Assembly (NCBI RefSeq): GCF_030317145.1
Contig: NZ_JASZYE010000008.1
Coordinates: forward strand, 1-64,000
Origin: Variovorax flavidus
GTDB taxonomy: Bacteria > Pseudomonadota > Gammaproteobacteria > Burkholderiales > Burkholderiaceae_C
Direction of reading: 5' to 3'
Length of the DNA stretch: 64,000 nt
Shown here: positions 62,296-64,000 of the stretch, in pieces
Position numbering within the stretch: the stretch's first letter is position 1
Layout of the letters: each line of letters opens with the position of its first letter
Notes under the pieces: model-generated
What the model was told of the DNA's origin: nothing
The model's input: the letters and a program-made list of their open reading frames with translations, nothing else
The model's database searches: none
Program-made: the position numbers and the translations under genes

Positions 62296-62778
62296 TCACG
62301 AAGCTGAGTCGACCTCGGCGGGCGCGAGCATCGTGCCGCGACAGTTCGCGGAGCCGCAATGGCAGGGGTATTTCGAGGCGGGCGATCCGTCGTCCGCCGT
62401 CAGGCAGTAGTCGATGAACAATTCGTCCCCTGCCTCCACGGGCACGATCGTCTGGAACTTCAGCACCAGGCGGCCTGCGTCGTCATACTCCTCGACCGCT
62501 TCGCAGTTGGGGTCGCAGGCGTGATTCAGGTGGCGCGTGCCATTGCCGCCCTTGGCGCCGTCGATGGTCTCGTGGTTCGACAACGTGAACAGGTAGGTCA
62601 GCTGGTCATCCCACGCCTTCGCCGCGATTTCCTCCTTGGAGTAGCGGCGGCCTTCATAGAGGCCCAGCAATGCGAAAGCGGGCAGGTCCCGCGTCGCGAA
62701 GGCGCCGAGCCCGTGGACCCCGCTGGGCGCCACCCTGATGTACGGGGTGGAGGATGTGTGTTTGCGATGCTTTGCCAT
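62296..62778 (-). CDS. SET-domain protein (putative lysine methyltransferase)
   Basis: A 160-residue protein that is almost entirely a SET domain. The opening IRVAPSGVHGLGAFATRDL, the SAM-binding NHACDPNCEA, the catalytic Tyr region GDELFIDYCL and a post-SET zinc motif (CHCGSANCRG) are all present, so it should methylate a lysine side chain. SET domains are mainly eukaryotic and patchy in bacteria, so its target (ribosomal protein, DNA-binding protein or other) is open. Start at 62778 gives the compact form; a longer frame to 62823 is possible. No good Shine-Dalgarno is visible. Confidence 0.85.
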   Translation of the reverse strand: MAKHRKHTSSTPYIRVAPSGVHGLGAFATRDLPAFALLGLYEGRRYSKEEIAAKAWDDQLTYLFTLSNHETIDGAKGGNGTRHLNHACDPNCEAVEEYDDAGRLVLKFQTIVPVEAGDELFIDYCLTADDGSPASKYPCHCGSANCRGTMLAPAEVDSAS

Positions 62779-62829
62779 GGGGGTGGAAATTGTAGGTGGC
62801 GCTCGCGGCGCCCCGCTACCCACGCATGG

Positions 62830-64000
62830 CTACTCGGGCACTTTCCCGTTCATCCCGGCCGCCCGCAGGAAGTCGAAGTCCACACCCTGGTCGGCCTGCG
62901 TGACAGATTGAAGGAACAGCTTGAGGTAGCCGCGTTCGGCAGTCGGCGCCGTCACGGGCGACTCCTTCGCCCGCCGCGCCAGTTCCTCATCGGTCACGAG
63001 CAGCGCAATCTCGCGGTCCCGCACGCTCAAGCGAATCCGGTCGCCATTGCGCACGTAAGCCAGCGGACCGCCGACAGCCGACTCGGGCGTGACGTGAAGC
63101 ACGATGGTCCCGAATGCCGTCCCGCTCATGCGTCCATCGGAGATGCGAACGATGTCCTTCACGCCCGCGCGTGCCAGCTTGCGCGGGATGGGGATGTAGC
63201 CCGCCTCGGGCATGCCGGGCGCGCCCTTGGGGCCGATGTTCTTCAACACCAGCACGTCCTGCGCAGTGACGTCCAGGTCATCGCTGTCGATCCGCGTGAG
63301 CAGGTCCTCGGTGTTCTCGAACACGACCGCGCGGCCTTCGTGCTCCATCAGCTGCGGGTCGGCGGCCGACTGCTTGATGATGGCGCCGCCCGGCGCCAGG
63401 TTGCCGCGCAGCACGGCGATGCCGCCTTGCGGATAGATGGGGTTGGCGATGGGCCGCACGACATCCTGCTTGAAGCCCGCGCCGTGGCGCTCTATCTCTT
63501 CGCCCAGCGTGCGGCCGGTGACTGTCATCGCGTCGAGCCGCAGCAGCGGCTTGAGCTCGCGCAGCAGGGTCGCCATGCCGCCCGCATGATGAAAGTCTTC
63601 CATGTAGTGCTGCCCGGACGGCTTCAGGTCCAGCAGCACGGGTGTGTCGCGGCCCATGCGGTCGAGTGCGGCCAAGTCGATCTCCAGGCCCATGCGCCCC
63701 GCAATGGCGGTCAGGTGCACGATGCCGTTGGTCGAGCCGCCGATCGCCAGCAGCACGCGCATCGCGTTCTCGAAGGCGGCGGGGGTCAGCACCTTGTCGA
63801 TGGTCAATCGATCGCGCGCCATCTGCACGGCCTGCGTCCCGGTCTGCTCGGCGATGCGGATGCGGTCGGCGGTGACGGCCGGTGGCGATGCGCCGCCCGG
63901 CATCGTCATGCCCAGCGCCTCGGCGATGCAGGCCATGGTGCTGGCCGTGCCCATCACCGAGCAGGTGCCGACGCTGGCGACGAGCTGGTTGTTCACGTCG
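62830..64000 (-). CDS. IlvD/Edd family dehydratase, 5' part missing
   Basis: The visible 390 residues are the C-terminal two thirds of a dihydroxy-acid/sugar-acid dehydratase; the start lies beyond the right edge. SVGTCSVMGTASTM carries an iron-sulfur Cys, and the catalytic-Ser region is in the RISDGRMSGTAFG segment. LAIGGSTNGIVHLTAIAGR is also typical. Members include IlvD (branched-chain amino acids), phosphogluconate dehydratase and aldonate dehydratases. The C-terminal QGVDFDFLRAAGMNGKVPE ending recalls arabinonate/aldonate dehydratases, so a sugar-acid role is more likely than IlvD. It converges on nothing and lies 51 bases upstream of the SET gene, in the same direction. Confidence 0.88.
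   Translation of the reverse strand, partial: DVNNQLVASVGTCSVMGTASTMACIAEALGMTMPGGASPPAVTADRIRIAEQTGTQAVQMARDRLTIDKVLTPAAFENAMRVLLAIGGSTNGIVHLTAIAGRMGLEIDLAALDRMGRDTPVLLDLKPSGQHYMEDFHHAGGMATLLRELKPLLRLDAMTVTGRTLGEEIERHGAGFKQDVVRPIANPIYPQGGIAVLRGNLAPGGAIIKQSAADPQLMEHEGRAVVFENTEDLLTRIDSDDLDVTAQDVLVLKNIGPKGAPGMPEAGYIPIPRKLARAGVKDIVRISDGRMSGTAFGTIVLHVTPESAVGGPLAYVRNGDRIRLSVRDREIALLVTDEELARRAKESPVTAPTAERGYLKLFLQSVTQADQGVDFDFLRAAGMNGKVPE

Overview
The window reads as chromosomal DNA from a high-GC betaproteobacterium of the Comamonadaceae, most likely Variovorax or a close relative. The evidence is the 5S rRNA 3' end at the left edge, the protein styles (monomeric NADP isocitrate dehydrogenase, two-subunit glycyl-tRNA synthetase beside gmhB and plsC, Bug/TTT periplasmic receptors, CorC-Lnt pair) and dense catabolic operons each with its own regulator. 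This assignment is recognition from memory, not a search. I see no prophage, insertion sequence, CRISPR array or tRNA gene.

Layout, left. After the rrn operon end and terminator (1-105) come a metallo-hydrolase/FadD pair and a lipase-like protein. Next is an aromatic amino acid operon, hppD-pheC-phhA, with a divergent Lrp-type regulator (3758-7238). A GNAT gene, corC and lnt follow. A TetR-linked operon (10720-17234) combines a flavin-reductase-like protein, a creatininase-family amidohydrolase, an NMT1-type ABC transporter and an FAD oxidoreductase. Then come periplasmic asparaginase, the housekeeping run glyQ-glyS-gmhB-plsC-metallopeptidase (18659-23992), hydrolase, bestrophin and a large orphan lipoprotein, and an AhpD-like/adenylate cyclase pair facing icd (to 32332).

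Layout, middle. 32560-37775 is a sugar-acid type operon (DapA-like, enolase-superfamily dehydratase, PdxA-like dehydrogenase, Bug receptor) with a divergent LysR gene. From 37860 to 49306 lies the most interesting block. A GntR/FCD regulator is followed by two divergent or opposed transcription units built around a haem-oxygenase-like diiron protein (all six expected iron ligands visible), two [2Fe-2S] ferredoxins, a 97-residue unknown protein and a flavin/[2Fe-2S] reductase. They also encode an aldehyde dehydrogenase, a GlcG/HbpS-like protein, an SDR lacking its catalytic Tyr/Lys, an isochorismatase-like hydrolase, an ornithine-cyclodeaminase-like protein, a TauE-like exporter and an ABC importer. 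A shared near-palindromic operator (GAATACTGTATACCAAAC) occurs as a perfect inverted pair between the divergent units and again upstream of the importer, so I read the block as one regulon for oxygenative breakdown of an unknown imported compound.

Layout, right. A lectin-like lipoprotein, an exported isoaspartyl methyltransferase and a membrane spermidine-synthase-like protein form an operon (49747-53599). A carboxylic-acid operon (2-hydroxyacid dehydrogenase, FAH hydrolase, SDR, Bug receptor) is divergent from a citrate-synthase-like protein that carries its own helix-turn-helix, with two tandem palindromes between them. The window ends with an arylsulfatase, a SET-domain protein and a truncated IlvD/Edd dehydratase.
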